Shown here piece after piece: positions 33,815 to 42,168 of a stretch of 64,000 nucleotides of DNA. The translations under genes were made by a program, and so were the position numbers. Each line of letters begins with the position of its first letter. Positions within the stretch are counted from its first letter, which is position 1. The stretch is from JACPNO01 sp963825405. GTDB lineage: Bacteria; Acidobacteriota; Terriglobia; Bryobacterales; Bryobacteraceae. Location of the stretch: NCBI GenBank assembly GCA_963825405.1, contig CAWGTB010000012.1, positions 62,001 to 126,000 on the forward strand. The letters are read 5' to 3'. Below the pieces are notes generated by a model that saw only the letters and a list, made by a program, of their open reading frames with translations, ran no database searches and was not told where the DNA came from.

Positions 33815-34900
33815 ATGAAGGCGCTTGTACTAAACGCGCTCGGTCGCGGGTTCGACTTCGAGGATGTGGACATCGCCGCGCCGATGGGGCGCGAAGTTCT
33901 GATTGATGTGCAAGCGTCCGGTCTGTGTCACACGGACCTGCTCTTCGCTGCCAATCCTATCTTTCCGACACCAGCCGTGTTTGGCCACGAAATCTCGGGA
34001 ATCGTGGCGGAAATCGGCCCTGACGTCACGCAATTCCGTGTTGGGGATCACGTCGTCGGCTCTCTCGCTCAGTCGTGCGGTTCGTGCCCCCGGTGTCAGT
34101 CGGGTCGTTCCTTCCAGTGCCAACACCCGGAGGCGACATTAAGGCGGTCGACCGATGTGCCGCGGTTAAGCCGCAAGGGGCAAGCCTTATATCAGGGCTT
34201 GGGGCTGGGCGGCTTCGCCGAACGAGCGCTCGTCCACGAGAACCAACTCGCGCTTGTGCCGAAGGAGATGCCCTTTGCCCAAGCGGCGCTGCTGGGATGC
34301 GGCGTGGTTACGGGCGCTGGTGCCGTCTTGAACACCGCGAGCGTAGCTGCGGGGGATACCGTCGTGATCTTCGGTGCCGGAGGCGTGGGGCTTAACGCCA
34401 TCAGCGGCGCTCGCATCGCCGGCGCGTCGCGGATTGTTGCTATCGACATTCAGCCAAAACGGCTCGAAGCGGCCAAGGCGTTCGGCGCTACCGACGTCAT
34501 CGACTCCTCAGCAATAAAACCTGTCGAAGCGGTCCGCGACCTTCTCCCGGGAGGCGCCGATCATGTGTTCGACTTCGTGGGGCTGAAGGCTGTGGCGGAG
34601 CAGGGGCTCGCCATGCTGGGCATAGGCGGTGGTCTGTACCTCGTCGGCGTATCGAAACCTGAAGCGGGTATCGATCTGAACATCTTTGACGCGATTGGCG
34701 GCCAGAAGCGCGTCCAGGGCGTGAACTTCGGTTCGACCAACTTCAAGCGCGATATCCCCATGTACGCGGGGCTGTACCTGCAAGGCCGCATGAACCTGGA
34801 TGACCTGGTTTCGAAAAGAATTGCGTTGCGCGACGTCAATGACGGTTACGCGGCGCTCAAAGACGGATCGCTCAACAGAGTGGTCGTTACGTCGTTCTGA
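33815..34900 (+). CDS. Zinc-dependent alcohol dehydrogenase (MDR superfamily)
   Basis: 361 residues, medium-chain dehydrogenase family; oxidises an alcohol to an aldehyde with NAD(P). Catalytic zinc site: Cys38 (SGLCHTD), His58-Glu59 (GHE), and a Cys in the middle of the chain (GCGVVTGAG). Structural zinc cysteines are in CGSCPRCQSGRSFQC. The cofactor site is VVIFGAGGVGLNAI with Asp in VAIDIQ, which favours NAD over NADP. The length and the QGLGLGGFAERALVHE segment resemble class III-like and aryl/benzyl alcohol dehydrogenases. First gene of the operon, with AAGGAGG 6 bases before the ATG. The aldehyde dehydrogenase 29 bases downstream would take its product. The substrate is unknown. Confidence 0.9.
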   Translation: MKALVLNALGRGFDFEDVDIAAPMGREVLIDVQASGLCHTDLLFAANPIFPTPAVFGHEISGIVAEIGPDVTQFRVGDHVVGSLAQSCGSCPRCQSGRSFQCQHPEATLRRSTDVPRLSRKGQALYQGLGLGGFAERALVHENQLALVPKEMPFAQAALLGCGVVTGAGAVLNTASVAAGDTVVIFGAGGVGLNAISGARIAGASRIVAIDIQPKRLEAAKAFGATDVIDSSAIKPVEAVRDLLPGGADHVFDFVGLKAVAEQGLAMLGIGGGLYLVGVSKPEAGIDLNIFDAIGGQKRVQGVNFGSTNFKRDIPMYAGLYLQGRMNLDDLVSKRIALRDVNDGYAALKDGSLNRVVVTSF

Positions 34901-34929
34901 CAGCGAGCATATAAGGAGAGACACCCGCC

Positions 34930-36372
34930 ATGAAAACGGCCACAAGCAGCGCCGAAATCAAGACACTCACCACCCACTACATCGACGGATCGTTCGTTGA
35001 ATCTCACGGCCGCGAAGTCATGGACATCATCAAGCCGACCAACGGCCAGGTGATCGGCCGCGTAACGCTTGGAGATGAAGAGGACACAAAGCGCGCTATC
35101 GCCGCGGCCAACGGCGCATTCACCACTTTCGGACGGTCAACCCGTGAAGAGCGTGCAAAGATCCTCCGCCGCCTGCACGAAGCCGCCTCGGCGCGGCAAG
35201 ATGAGCTGACGTCCGTGATGGTCGAGGAATACGGAGGTGTCGTCCAGTTCGCCGGACTCCTCGTCCAGTCGGGCATCGGCGCTTTCCTGGCCGCCGAGCA
35301 GGCACTGCAGGAACTTCCACTGACACGCACATGGGGCAAGACGACAGTCACCTTGGAGCCGGTCGGAGTTGCCGGTCTGATTACGGCTTGGAACGCCAAC
35401 GTGCTGTTCATTTGTTTAAAGCTCGCCTCGGCCGTCGCCGCCGGCTGTACGGTTGTTATCAAGCCCAGTGAGTTGAGCTCACTCCAGACCCGGGTATTGG
35501 TCGAGGCGCTGCACGCGGCCGATCTCCCGAAGGGTCTCCTGAACGTGGTCACGGGGCGCGGCAATCTCGTCGGCGCCGAGTTGGTGCGTAACCCCGGTGT
35601 CGCCAAGATCTCGTTTACAGGGTCGGTTGGCGTTGGCAAATCGATCATGCGCGACGGGGCGGAAACCATGAAGCGCGTCACGCTGGAACTGGGCGGCAAG
35701 TCGCCGACCATCCTGCTCGATGACGCCGTTCTCGACCAGGCGATCCCGTCGGCCCTCGTCATGGCCTTCATGAACAGCGGTCAGGCCTGCGCCGCAGGGA
35801 CGCGCCTCCTCGTGCCTAAGAGCCGGCTCGACCAAGTCAAGCGCGCAATCCTGAGCGCCATGCCTGCCTTCCCGGTCGGTGACCCGGCTGATCCCAAGAC
35901 CGCTGTGGGGCCGATGGTGTCGCAGAAACAGTACGATCAGATCCAGTCTTATATTCGCAAGGGCATCGAACAAGGCGCTGAATTGCTGATTGGCGGCGAG
36001 GGTCATCCGGAAGGCTTCGAAACCGGTTACTTCGTGAAGCCCACGGTGTTTGTCAACGTGAAGAACGATATGACAATCGCCCAGGAGGAGATTTTCGGCC
36101 CCGTGCTCTCCGTCATCTCTTATGACTCCGAGGAGGAAGCGATCCGGATCGCCAACGATTCTAAATATGGCCTTCACGCAGCCGTCCTTGGGACCGACCT
36201 CGCGCGCGCGCGTCGAGTGGCTTCTCAGATACGGGCGGGTCGCGTCGTGATCAACAACATGACTGATGATCCGCAGGCACCCTGGGGAGGATTCAAATTC
36301 TCGGGCGTTGGCCGTGAATATGGCCGATACGGAATCGAGGCATTTCTCGAAACACGAGCAATCCTCGAATGA
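34930..36372 (+). CDS. NAD(P)-dependent aldehyde dehydrogenase
   Basis: 480 residues, ALDH superfamily; oxidises an aldehyde to the acid. The catalytic set is complete: Asn155 (ITAWNANVL), Lys178 (VVIKPSE), Glu253 (TLELGGKSP) and Cys287 (NSGQACAAGTR). It also has the C-terminal EEIFGPVLSVISYDSEEEAI and PWGGFKFSGVGREYG segments. Second gene of the operon, with AGGAGA before the ATG. Coupled with the alcohol dehydrogenase it would convert an alcohol to a carboxylate. The NTF2-like and epimerase-type genes that follow suggest breakdown of an aromatic or terpenoid-like compound, which is only inference. Confidence 0.92.
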   Translation: MKTATSSAEIKTLTTHYIDGSFVESHGREVMDIIKPTNGQVIGRVTLGDEEDTKRAIAAANGAFTTFGRSTREERAKILRRLHEAASARQDELTSVMVEEYGGVVQFAGLLVQSGIGAFLAAEQALQELPLTRTWGKTTVTLEPVGVAGLITAWNANVLFICLKLASAVAAGCTVVIKPSELSSLQTRVLVEALHAADLPKGLLNVVTGRGNLVGAELVRNPGVAKISFTGSVGVGKSIMRDGAETMKRVTLELGGKSPTILLDDAVLDQAIPSALVMAFMNSGQACAAGTRLLVPKSRLDQVKRAILSAMPAFPVGDPADPKTAVGPMVSQKQYDQIQSYIRKGIEQGAELLIGGEGHPEGFETGYFVKPTVFVNVKNDMTIAQEEIFGPVLSVISYDSEEEAIRIANDSKYGLHAAVLGTDLARARRVASQIRAGRVVINNMTDDPQAPWGGFKFSGVGREYGRYGIEAFLETRAILE

Positions 36373-36420
36373 TGGCTCTCTTGCCTCGCATACGGGACTT
36401 GAAGCCAAGGAGACCAGATT

Positions 36421-36885
36421 ATGGGTAAACACGTTAACATCTCACCGGAAGAAGCCGCAGACCGCCTCGCCATCCGGGAGCTTGTCGAGGCCTACGCGCA
36501 TTGTGCCGATCGTCGCGATGCAAAGGGTCAAATGTCGCTCTTTACCGCGGACACCCATTTCGTGGTGTTTATGAACGCCAAAGATCCGACGCCAACACAG
36601 GAACTGCACTCGCGTGAGGAACTCGCTCCGGTCTTCGCTGACCTGAACCAGTACGCCGCGACCATGCACTTCCTTGGACAGACCACGATTCTGACGCTGA
36701 CCGGCGACCGAGGGACAGGGGAAACTTATTGCATGCCCCATCACCTCACGATCGACGGCAATGGCCGGCGCCTGATGATTGCCGCTCTTCGCTACACGGA
36801 TACCTTCGTGAAGACGGACGGCCAGTGGCTGTTTGCGGAGCGCAAGCTCTACGTCGACTGGATTGAGGAGCGCAAACTATCGTGA
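36421..36885 (+). CDS. SnoaL/NTF2-like protein
   Basis: 154 residues of the SnoaL-like (nuclear transport factor 2 fold) family: a cone-shaped fold used by small cyclases, dehydratases and hydratases or for ligand binding. Features: the opening helix EEAADRLAIRELVEAYAHCA with the usual DRRDAKGQMSLFTADTHFVV, then HFLGQTTILTLTGDRGTGET and the closing DGQWLFAERKLYVDWIE. The His/Asp positions fit a SnoaL-like pocket. Third gene of the operon; its TGA overlaps the GTG start of the next gene (GTGA), suggesting translational coupling. The exact reaction is unknown. Confidence 0.8.
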   Translation: MGKHVNISPEEAADRLAIRELVEAYAHCADRRDAKGQMSLFTADTHFVVFMNAKDPTPTQELHSREELAPVFADLNQYAATMHFLGQTTILTLTGDRGTGETYCMPHHLTIDGNGRRLMIAALRYTDTFVKTDGQWLFAERKLYVDWIEERKLS

Positions 36886-37574
36886 GCGTTCCGGCGGCGG
36901 GCCAGAAACGTCTTGTAATCGTCGGCGCGACGGGAATGGTCGGCGGATACGCCCTTCGCTACGCTTTAGACCACCCTGCTGTTGGGCAGGTGACTTCGAT
37001 CGGCCGCAGGAAACTTGGCCTGTCCGCATCCCAAACTGAACGAGGTTCTGCATCCGGACTTCGCGGATTGCTCCGCACTCGCGGGGGCACTCTCGGGCCA
37101 GGACGCAGCGATTTTTTGCCTCGGTACGTATACCGGTTCGGTACCCGACGCAGAACTCCGCAAAATCACCGTCGACTACACCGTCGAGTTCGCGCGCGTT
37201 CTCCACGGCAGCAGCCCCAGACGCTGCTGTTCTCGTTCCTGAGCGGGAACGGCGCGGACCCGACGGGACGAAGTCGGATGGCGTTCGCACGCTACAAGGG
37301 AGAGGCCGAGAAGGCGCTGCTCGCTGATGGCTTTCCTCGCGTTTACATATTCCGGCCCGCGTACATCTACCCCGTGGAGCCGCGTAAGGAACCGAATTTC
37401 AACTACCGCTTGTTGCGAGTGATCTACCCGGCCTTTCGAGTGCTATTTCCCAACCAGGTGATTCCGGCCGACGACTTGGGTCGAGCTATGGTGGATGTCG
37501 CGGTTCGCGGAACCGCAGAACGCGAAGCCCGGATCTTCGAGAACCGCGACATCCGAGCGATGGTCAGGTCTTGA
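36882..37574 (+). CDS. NAD(P)-binding epimerase-like protein (two compensating frameshifts)
   Basis: About 230 residues of the atypical short-chain/NAD(P)H-binding family (NmrA/epimerase-like). The N-terminal Rossmann motif is clear (RLVIVGATGMVGGYALRYAL). Between about 37020 and 37220 the coding frame is shifted by one (HPKLNEVLHPDFADCSALAG, DAAIFCLGTYTGSVPDAEL) and then returns (FSFLSGNGADPTGRSRMAFA, RYKGEAEKALLADGFPRVYI, FRPAYIYP). Read that way the protein is full length with the usual SG-G-DPTG and YKGEAE segments; without it the middle is nonsense. Start GTG 36882 overlaps the SnoaL stop. Last gene of the operon. Confidence 0.7.
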   Translation: MSVPAAGQKRLVIVGATGMVGGYALRYALDHPAVGQVTSIGRRKLGLSASQTERGSASGLRGLLRTRGGTLGPGRSDFLPRYVYRFGTRRRTPQNHRRLHRRVRARSPRQQPQTLLFSFLSGNGADPTGRSRMAFARYKGEAEKALLADGFPRVYIFRPAYIYPVEPRKEPNFNYRLLRVIYPAFRVLFPNQVIPADDLGRAMVDVAVRGTAEREARIFENRDIRAMVRS

Positions 37575-37594
37575 GTGAACCGCAAAATACTGAC

Positions 37595-37710
37595 CTAGCC
37601 GACCCGATACCGACCGCTGTCCACGACAATGGCCTGCCCGGTGATGAACGCGGCATCATCGCTTGTTAAGAAGAGAGCCGCCCCAGTAACATCCTTGGGT
37701 TCTCCATAAA
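37595..37710 (-). pseudogene. C-terminal remnant of a short-chain dehydrogenase (SDR)
   Basis: The minus strand reads about 37 residues of a classical SDR tail: GEPKDVTGAALFLTSDDAAF, then ITGQAIVVDSGRYRVG and a stop at 37595-37597. The catalytic Ser/Tyr/Lys part and the Rossmann half are gone. The adjacent transposase remnant suggests how the gene was cut. Confidence 0.65.
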
Positions 37711-37807
37711 AGCAAGTTCCTTTTAGGCGAAGCGAGATGCACCGTCTTGATGACCAGCTAGCCGCCGAGCAACGCCATGTTTACTGTAGGGTGGGTCCTG
37801 AAACCGT

Positions 37808-38034
37808 TCGGCGACCACCACCATCCCAAACCTGGAAAACTTCGTAATCATCTCGGTCAAATCGGGTCGGTGGATTTCTTCACCGTTCCCACTATCCGGC
37901 TGCAAGTCCTGTTCGTGTTACTGGTGATCGAGCATCGTCGCCGGGAAGTGCTCCACTTCAATGTAACCGATCACCCCACATCCGCATGGGTTGCCCAGCA
38001 GATCGTCGAGGCGTTCACAAACCGAGAAGCGCCA
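37808..38034 (+). mobile_element. Remnant of a DDE integrase-type transposase
   Basis: The plus strand encodes part of an integrase-core (IS481/IS3-like) transposase: NHLGQIGSVDFFTVPTIRLQ, then VLFVLLVIEHRRREVLHFNV and HPTSAWVAQQIVEAFTN. The first Asp of the DDE triad is in SVDFFTV; the second and third are lost. A frame slip lies just before it (SQTWKTF in one frame, NHLGQ in the next). No terminal inverted repeats or target duplication are visible, so this is an old fragment. It joins directly to an enoyl-CoA hydratase fragment. Confidence 0.65.
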
Positions 38035-38049
38035 AATCCTCGCTGGGGC

Positions 38050-38383
38050 TGGACTGGCCGTTGCGAACGTGGCGACGGAGTCTTTACAGCATTGGAGTTA
38101 TCGCGCTGGAGCAGGTCGAGCTGAGGCATTCTTCTTAAACCCGCAGCCGCTGACCGCGGCTACCGCACAACATTGCGGAGTGGTTGCGGAGGTAGTGCCA
38201 AACGGACGGGCACTGAGTCGGGCGCGCGAATTGGCCGCCCAGTACTTTAAGGCGCCTGAGGTGACACACCGCAATACGCGTGTGCATTTCATTCAACTGC
38301 TGAAAGAGCGCCTCGTGCGGGAGGTTGGCTATGGACTCTCACTCGAAGGTGCATCCGCGGCCGACCTTGTGAAATCGATGTAG
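38050..38383 (+). pseudogene. C-terminal fragment of an enoyl-CoA hydratase/isomerase
   Basis: About 110 residues of a crotonase-family tail: GDGVFT in one frame, then SYRAGAGRAEAFFLNPQPLT, HCGVVAEVVPNGRALSRARE, RNTRVHFIQLLKERLVREVG and LSLEGASAADLVKSM. The N-terminal oxyanion-hole region is missing and a frameshift lies near 38090. It is not functional. With the SDR and transposase remnants it forms a short graveyard of genes for acyl-CoA type metabolism. Confidence 0.65.
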
Positions 38384-38564
38384 GCCAAGTGTGAACCCGT
38401 CGCACCAGGATTCGTCGACTATTGCCCCGGCGCACAATTGCGGGGTCTTGTTACTCGAGGTTGACCCCTTTCGTCCGGGTCTCCGAATGATTAGCTAGGA
38501 CCACCCGATCGTTAACGCACTCCACTGAGTAGGCGAACCATCACCTAGGCCTTCCGTGCAAGGA

Positions 38565-40502
38565 TCAAAACCAGACCGGATTGACGAACGCACCGTTCCC
38601 TGCGATATCCCAGACTTCGATCCGGGCCCATTTCGCCTGCGACAGGTCGCGGTTCCAGGTGAAGGTCTCGCGGCCGAATGCCGCCGTCTTGTCGAGCGGA
38701 ATCTCGATCGTCCCAGCATCCGTCACGAGAATGGCGTAGGCGAGCGGAAATGTCCATCGGACATCGGCAGTCACACCTTTGCGCGTGATCTTGACAGCTG
38801 GTAACAGGACCGTGCCCTGCGACACGAAGTAGTCGCCGCGCCGGAGCGGAGTGAGGACTTCGGCGTAGCGGTCCCAACCCGGCAGCCGGTCGAGCTTCAC
38901 GTAATTGGCGTTTAGGTGCGGGTAGAGTTCGTGTGTGGAATCGAACTGGAACATGTCCTCCTCGCCGATCAGCCGCTTGCGCAGGCCCCAGTTGTTCATG
39001 TCGTCCAGCGTCCGTAGCGCGCGCAGGCCCTGCCGCAGCGTCGAAAGGTCCGCGGGCATCGCCTTGAAGCCCGTGCCCAGGAAGTGATCGTCCTTGAAGA
39101 ATTCCTCGTCCTTGTATTTGTCCGGATAGCCGACCGAGCCCTTCGTGCGCGGATGCGTCGTGTAGATCAGGCCGTCCTCGCGGCGGATCAGATCGAGCAG
39201 CTCGGCTTTGTTACCCGCGCGATAGAACTTTCCGTAGCGCGAATTCTCCTCGACAAACGGCTCGGAGGCCTCGCGTGACAGATTCCAGTAGACGGGCTTG
39301 GGAAAGACGACGATCCAGTGGCCGCCCAGGTGGACGTTCGCCTCCTCGGCCGGAATGATCAGGAACCGGTCGTCGGATTGCGCCTTCGTCATGCGGAAGT
39401 ATGCTTCAAGCTCCTTGCGGCGCAGCTCGCCCGTGTCCGATGGATGGCCGTCGCCGTGGAAGTCGGCGATAATCGCAGCGTCGATCCCCATGTCCTTCAG
39501 GACTGGCTTGAACGGAGGAACCCACTCGGCGCCGTACTCCATCGCCTGCACCGTGTAGGCCAGATGCCAGTGCGGAGCCACCGTCTTGTAGCCTGGCAAG
39601 GTGGGGAAGCGGTCGCGATTGGTGTATCGCAGCACGTCCTCCAGCGCGCTCTCGGGGCTGCCCGTCGAGATCTGTAAGAACAGAGAGAGCCTCTGCTCGG
39701 AGCCGAGCGGCGCGTTCATCCATGGGTAGTAGACCCAGTTCTCGTCGGGAAGCTGCCTGATCCCGAGCGCTTCGCGGCCCCGGAACGAACGCGCCCATAC
39801 GAAGCCTAGGTTCGACGTGAAATCTCGCGGCATGAAATATTGATGCGGCGCAGGGAAGGCGGCAACCGCGCCGTCCGCCATCCGCATCGCCACCGTCCTG
39901 TACCGCGCCTGGACCGGTTGGCGCTCGGAGGCGAAGAAGTTCAGAATCTTCTTCTCGATCTGTCCGCGGGTGTTATAGTAATCGATCTCCGAACGCATCG
40001 TGTCGCCCGGCTTGCGGTCGGCCTCGCCGTTCCATTCCAGGCCCGCGTCGTAATAGAACGCCGTATCCGGCTCGCGGGTCGAGACCACCGCCTCCTGCTG
40101 CACCAGTCGCGTGCCCGGATAAAACGTGTAGGCCATCCGCCCGGAGAACTGCCCCACCCGCAGTCCTTCGAACGAAACTTCGATGCGATCGCCCTTCGTG
40201 GTGACTTTTGGATTCGACGGCTTGAAATCGGATTGAAACCTGCGCGTCCCGTCAGGATGGCTGGGCGGAAAATCGAAGAACTCATCGAAGCCGCCGCGCC
40301 GCTTGCCGGACTCAATCCAATAGGACGGCCGCGCATCCTTGAGGATCGTCTTATCGCCCTGCTTGATGGCAGTGATCAGCGGTTTCTTCGGATCTTTGGA
40401 AAACTCGGCCGTCCAGGGCAGGTTCTTTTCGTCCTGCCAGGAGACGCGGATCGCATCGGGAGACTGGGTCGCTGTGACGAGCAGGGCCAGCGCGAGCAAC
40501 AT
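38565..40502 (-). CDS. Exported PHP-like metal-dependent hydrolase, putative
   Basis: 645 residues with a short hydrophobic signal (MLLALALLVTATQSPDA). The first 300 residues are beta-rich (TFYPGTRLVQQEAVVSTREP, FYYDAGLEWNGEADRKPGD), like a carbohydrate-binding or galactose-mutarotase-type sandwich. The second part (residues about 330-540) has PHP/amidohydrolase-like features: AIIADFHGDGHPSDTGELRR, LIIPAEEANVHLGGHWIVVF and LIYTTHPRTKGSVG, supplying several His and acidic residues. The C-terminus is again beta-rich (RGDYFVSQGTVLLPAVKITR). Phosphoesterase or glycan-related hydrolase are both possible; I do not recognise a named family. It is intact although surrounded by remnants. Confidence 0.55.
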   Translation of the reverse strand: MLLALALLVTATQSPDAIRVSWQDEKNLPWTAEFSKDPKKPLITAIKQGDKTILKDARPSYWIESGKRRGGFDEFFDFPPSHPDGTRRFQSDFKPSNPKVTTKGDRIEVSFEGLRVGQFSGRMAYTFYPGTRLVQQEAVVSTREPDTAFYYDAGLEWNGEADRKPGDTMRSEIDYYNTRGQIEKKILNFFASERQPVQARYRTVAMRMADGAVAAFPAPHQYFMPRDFTSNLGFVWARSFRGREALGIRQLPDENWVYYPWMNAPLGSEQRLSLFLQISTGSPESALEDVLRYTNRDRFPTLPGYKTVAPHWHLAYTVQAMEYGAEWVPPFKPVLKDMGIDAAIIADFHGDGHPSDTGELRRKELEAYFRMTKAQSDDRFLIIPAEEANVHLGGHWIVVFPKPVYWNLSREASEPFVEENSRYGKFYRAGNKAELLDLIRREDGLIYTTHPRTKGSVGYPDKYKDEEFFKDDHFLGTGFKAMPADLSTLRQGLRALRTLDDMNNWGLRKRLIGEEDMFQFDSTHELYPHLNANYVKLDRLPGWDRYAEVLTPLRRGDYFVSQGTVLLPAVKITRKGVTADVRWTFPLAYAILVTDAGTIEIPLDKTAAFGRETFTWNRDLSQAKWARIEVWDIAGNGAFVNPVWF

Positions 40503-40532
40503 GGCGATAACGTTAGCATACGGGGCAGGCTA

Positions 40533-40612
40533 ATGCCGGCTGGGACCAGGAGACGTTACGAGCGGAGCTTGCGGCATTGCAGCGGGAGGATTTCGATATC
40601 GAGTTTCACGAG
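40533..40612 (+). pseudogene. Remnant of a ParB-like/DNA-methylase protein
   Basis: Just upstream of the PHP-like gene, the plus strand reads NAGWDQETLRAELAALQRED, then FDIE. This matches the hallmark segment after the ParB-like nuclease domain in ParB/methylase fusion proteins of phages and plasmids (LNAGWDxxLLxxELxxLxxxxFD). Nothing of the ParB fold or the methylase remains. The next 150 bases have open frames on the plus strand that I cannot assign. Confidence 0.4.
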
Positions 40613-40785
40613 CGGCGGCAACCGCTGATCCGTCCCAAGTCGGCGTGTTTCCATATTTGGCGGAGGCGCTGCGGCGCGCGGGTGTCACCAGAAACATTTG
40701 GTCTCTCCCCGCTTGCCAGAGCCTGTACTTAACGAAAGAAGGGCCGGTCGTGACACGGGGCGCCCCGTGGGTCTCGGGTACCCCC

Positions 40786-41355
40786 CTATGAGATTCCGGT
40801 TTCAACCAAACCAATCAGCTCGTCGCGAACCCCATGGAGGATTTCACGCGATAAGTTCGGATCGGACACAGCCCGGGAGAGATTGAGCGCTCCGAGCAGA
40901 GCGCTCAGAATAAGCAGGGCGCGTCCGCGCTTATCCCCGCGCTGGCTTGATGGAAGAAGTGTACTGGCGAATGCCGCGCTCCGCTTCACGCGCTCCGTGT
41001 AGAGAGCCCGCGCGGATTTGCTCGCCCGGCCCACGTCGCCCAGTAGGGCGGCCATCGCGCAGCCGGTTCCTGGAGCATCCCGGTGCGCCTCCGTCAGGTA
41101 GTTCTGGAGAAGTTGCGCCATGTCCGTGGTGTGCTCTTCCCAAACGTCAAGATCCTTGAAGGCCGTCGCGAACGCCTCGACGACCAGCTCATCGCGCGAT
41201 CCGAAGTGCTTGTAGAAGCCCCCGACCGTAACGCCAGCTTCCTTCATCACATCGGCAACGCCGATGCCTTCGAGACCGCGTTCGCGAAATCGCTTGGCCG
41301 CCACCTTGACGATCCGAGCGTGTGTCTCCGCCTTATCCTTCTTTGAATAGCCCAT
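40786..41355 (-). CDS. TetR-family transcriptional regulator
   Basis: 189 residues. N-terminal TetR DNA-binding domain: HARIVKVAAKRFRERGLEGI, then GVADVMKEAGVTVGGFYKHF and GSRDELVVEAF. The C-terminal ligand domain is of the TetR_C type seen in efflux and dehydrogenase regulators (GTGCAMAALLGDVGRASKSA, ALLILSALLGALNLSRAV). It reads away from an NTF2-like pseudogene. A 6+6 inverted repeat about 60 bases upstream of its start is a likely operator. The regulated gene may have been lost with the neighbouring decay. Confidence 0.9.
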   Translation of the reverse strand: MGYSKKDKAETHARIVKVAAKRFRERGLEGIGVADVMKEAGVTVGGFYKHFGSRDELVVEAFATAFKDLDVWEEHTTDMAQLLQNYLTEAHRDAPGTGCAMAALLGDVGRASKSARALYTERVKRSAAFASTLLPSSQRGDKRGRALLILSALLGALNLSRAVSDPNLSREILHGVRDELIGLVETGIS

Positions 41356-41413
41356 CTGCCATCACCATTTCTTCGCGCATCCCCATGGATTGCTCCAGAT
41401 AGAGCGAACAACA

Positions 41414-41431
41414 AGAGTATTGTCGTACTCT
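41414..41431 (+). promoter_or_regulatory. Candidate TetR operator
   Basis: Inverted repeat AGAGTA-TTGTCG-TACTCT (41414-41431), centred about 65 bases upstream of the TetR start. The right arm with its next bases, TACTCTAG, recurs at 41511-41518 inside the short palindrome TACT-CT-AGTA before the NTF2-like remnant. Two related sites in the divergent region fit autoregulation plus control of the neighbour. Confidence 0.45.
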
Positions 41432-41496
41432 AGATTGCTTGGATGCGTGCTCCTAGCCATGGTTTTTGAAAGTTTCCATAAAAATATTTGCATCAT

Positions 41497-41816
41497 ATGG
41501 ATTACGGACATACTCTAGTACAGTCAAAGAGCGGATCAATCGCTCGCAGGCGAAGGAGAAGGAGCAACTCGGCCCTGGAACGAAATAAGGCATTCGTGCT
41601 CGAAGCCTTCGAGACGCTGTTTAACAAGCGTGACTACGTTGCGGCCGAACGCTTCTGGTCGCCGAGCTATATTCAGCCGCCGCCTGGATTGCAGCCGACA
41701 TTATCCGGTTCGAAGACGGTCTGCTCAAAGAGCATTGGGACGTTTTGCAGGACGAGGCGACCAAGGCCGACTCTGTGAGTGGCCTTCCCATGTTCGGCGA
41801 CACATTCCCCAAGTGA
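41497..41816 (+). pseudogene. NTF2/SnoaL-like gene with internal deletion
   Basis: The start matches the first helix of a SnoaL-like polyketide cyclase family protein (ERNKAFVLEAFETLFNKRDY, then VAAERFWSPSYIQ). In another frame the end of the same family follows (ADIIRFEDGLLKEHWDVLQD, then EATKADSVSGLPMFGDTFPK and a stop at 41814-41816). About 50 codons between SPSYIQ and AADIIRF are missing and the frame differs, so the gene is broken by a deletion. It was probably the target of the divergent TetR regulator. Confidence 0.65.
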
Positions 41817-41892
41817 CAGCCGAAGACAACCCAATCACCCCGAAGGCGTTCGACGCCCTCATAACAAAACCAAGGAGATAGTAACTATGACG

Positions 41893-42168
41893 TCACCTGA
41901 GTGGGGTTCCGTGAGTCTTGGCTTCGCCCAGCGTTGCCAAGCGAGCGGCCTTGGCCTGGTCGCCCTTGCCCACCCCGAATTCCTTGATGAGTGCGGCACC
42001 TATTGAATAGCGCATCGCCCGTCGCAAGTTTTGCTCGCTGGAATCGGGCGGCGGAAGTGCATCGAAGGCGATTATCCGGTCGAGCAGTTCATCACCTCTG
42101 AGATCCATGATTTCCGCGTTAAATCGGGCAAGGTCCTCCAGGCGACGCAATTCCTCTTTTGATGCCAC
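41893..42168 (-). CDS. Small hypothetical protein, 91 residues
   Basis: Starts at GTG 42168 with AGGA 8 bases upstream. The product is mostly helical and charged (ASKEELRRLEDLARFNAEIM, then DLRGDELLDRIIAFDALPPP) with no signal peptide or membrane segment, hence cytoplasmic. I do not recognise a family. It lies between remnants in a decayed area but has a normal ribosome site and even composition, so it may be a real gene, perhaps from a lost mobile element. Confidence 0.45.
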   Translation of the reverse strand: MASKEELRRLEDLARFNAEIMDLRGDELLDRIIAFDALPPPDSSEQNLRRAMRYSIGAALIKEFGVGKGDQAKAARLATLGEAKTHGTPLR

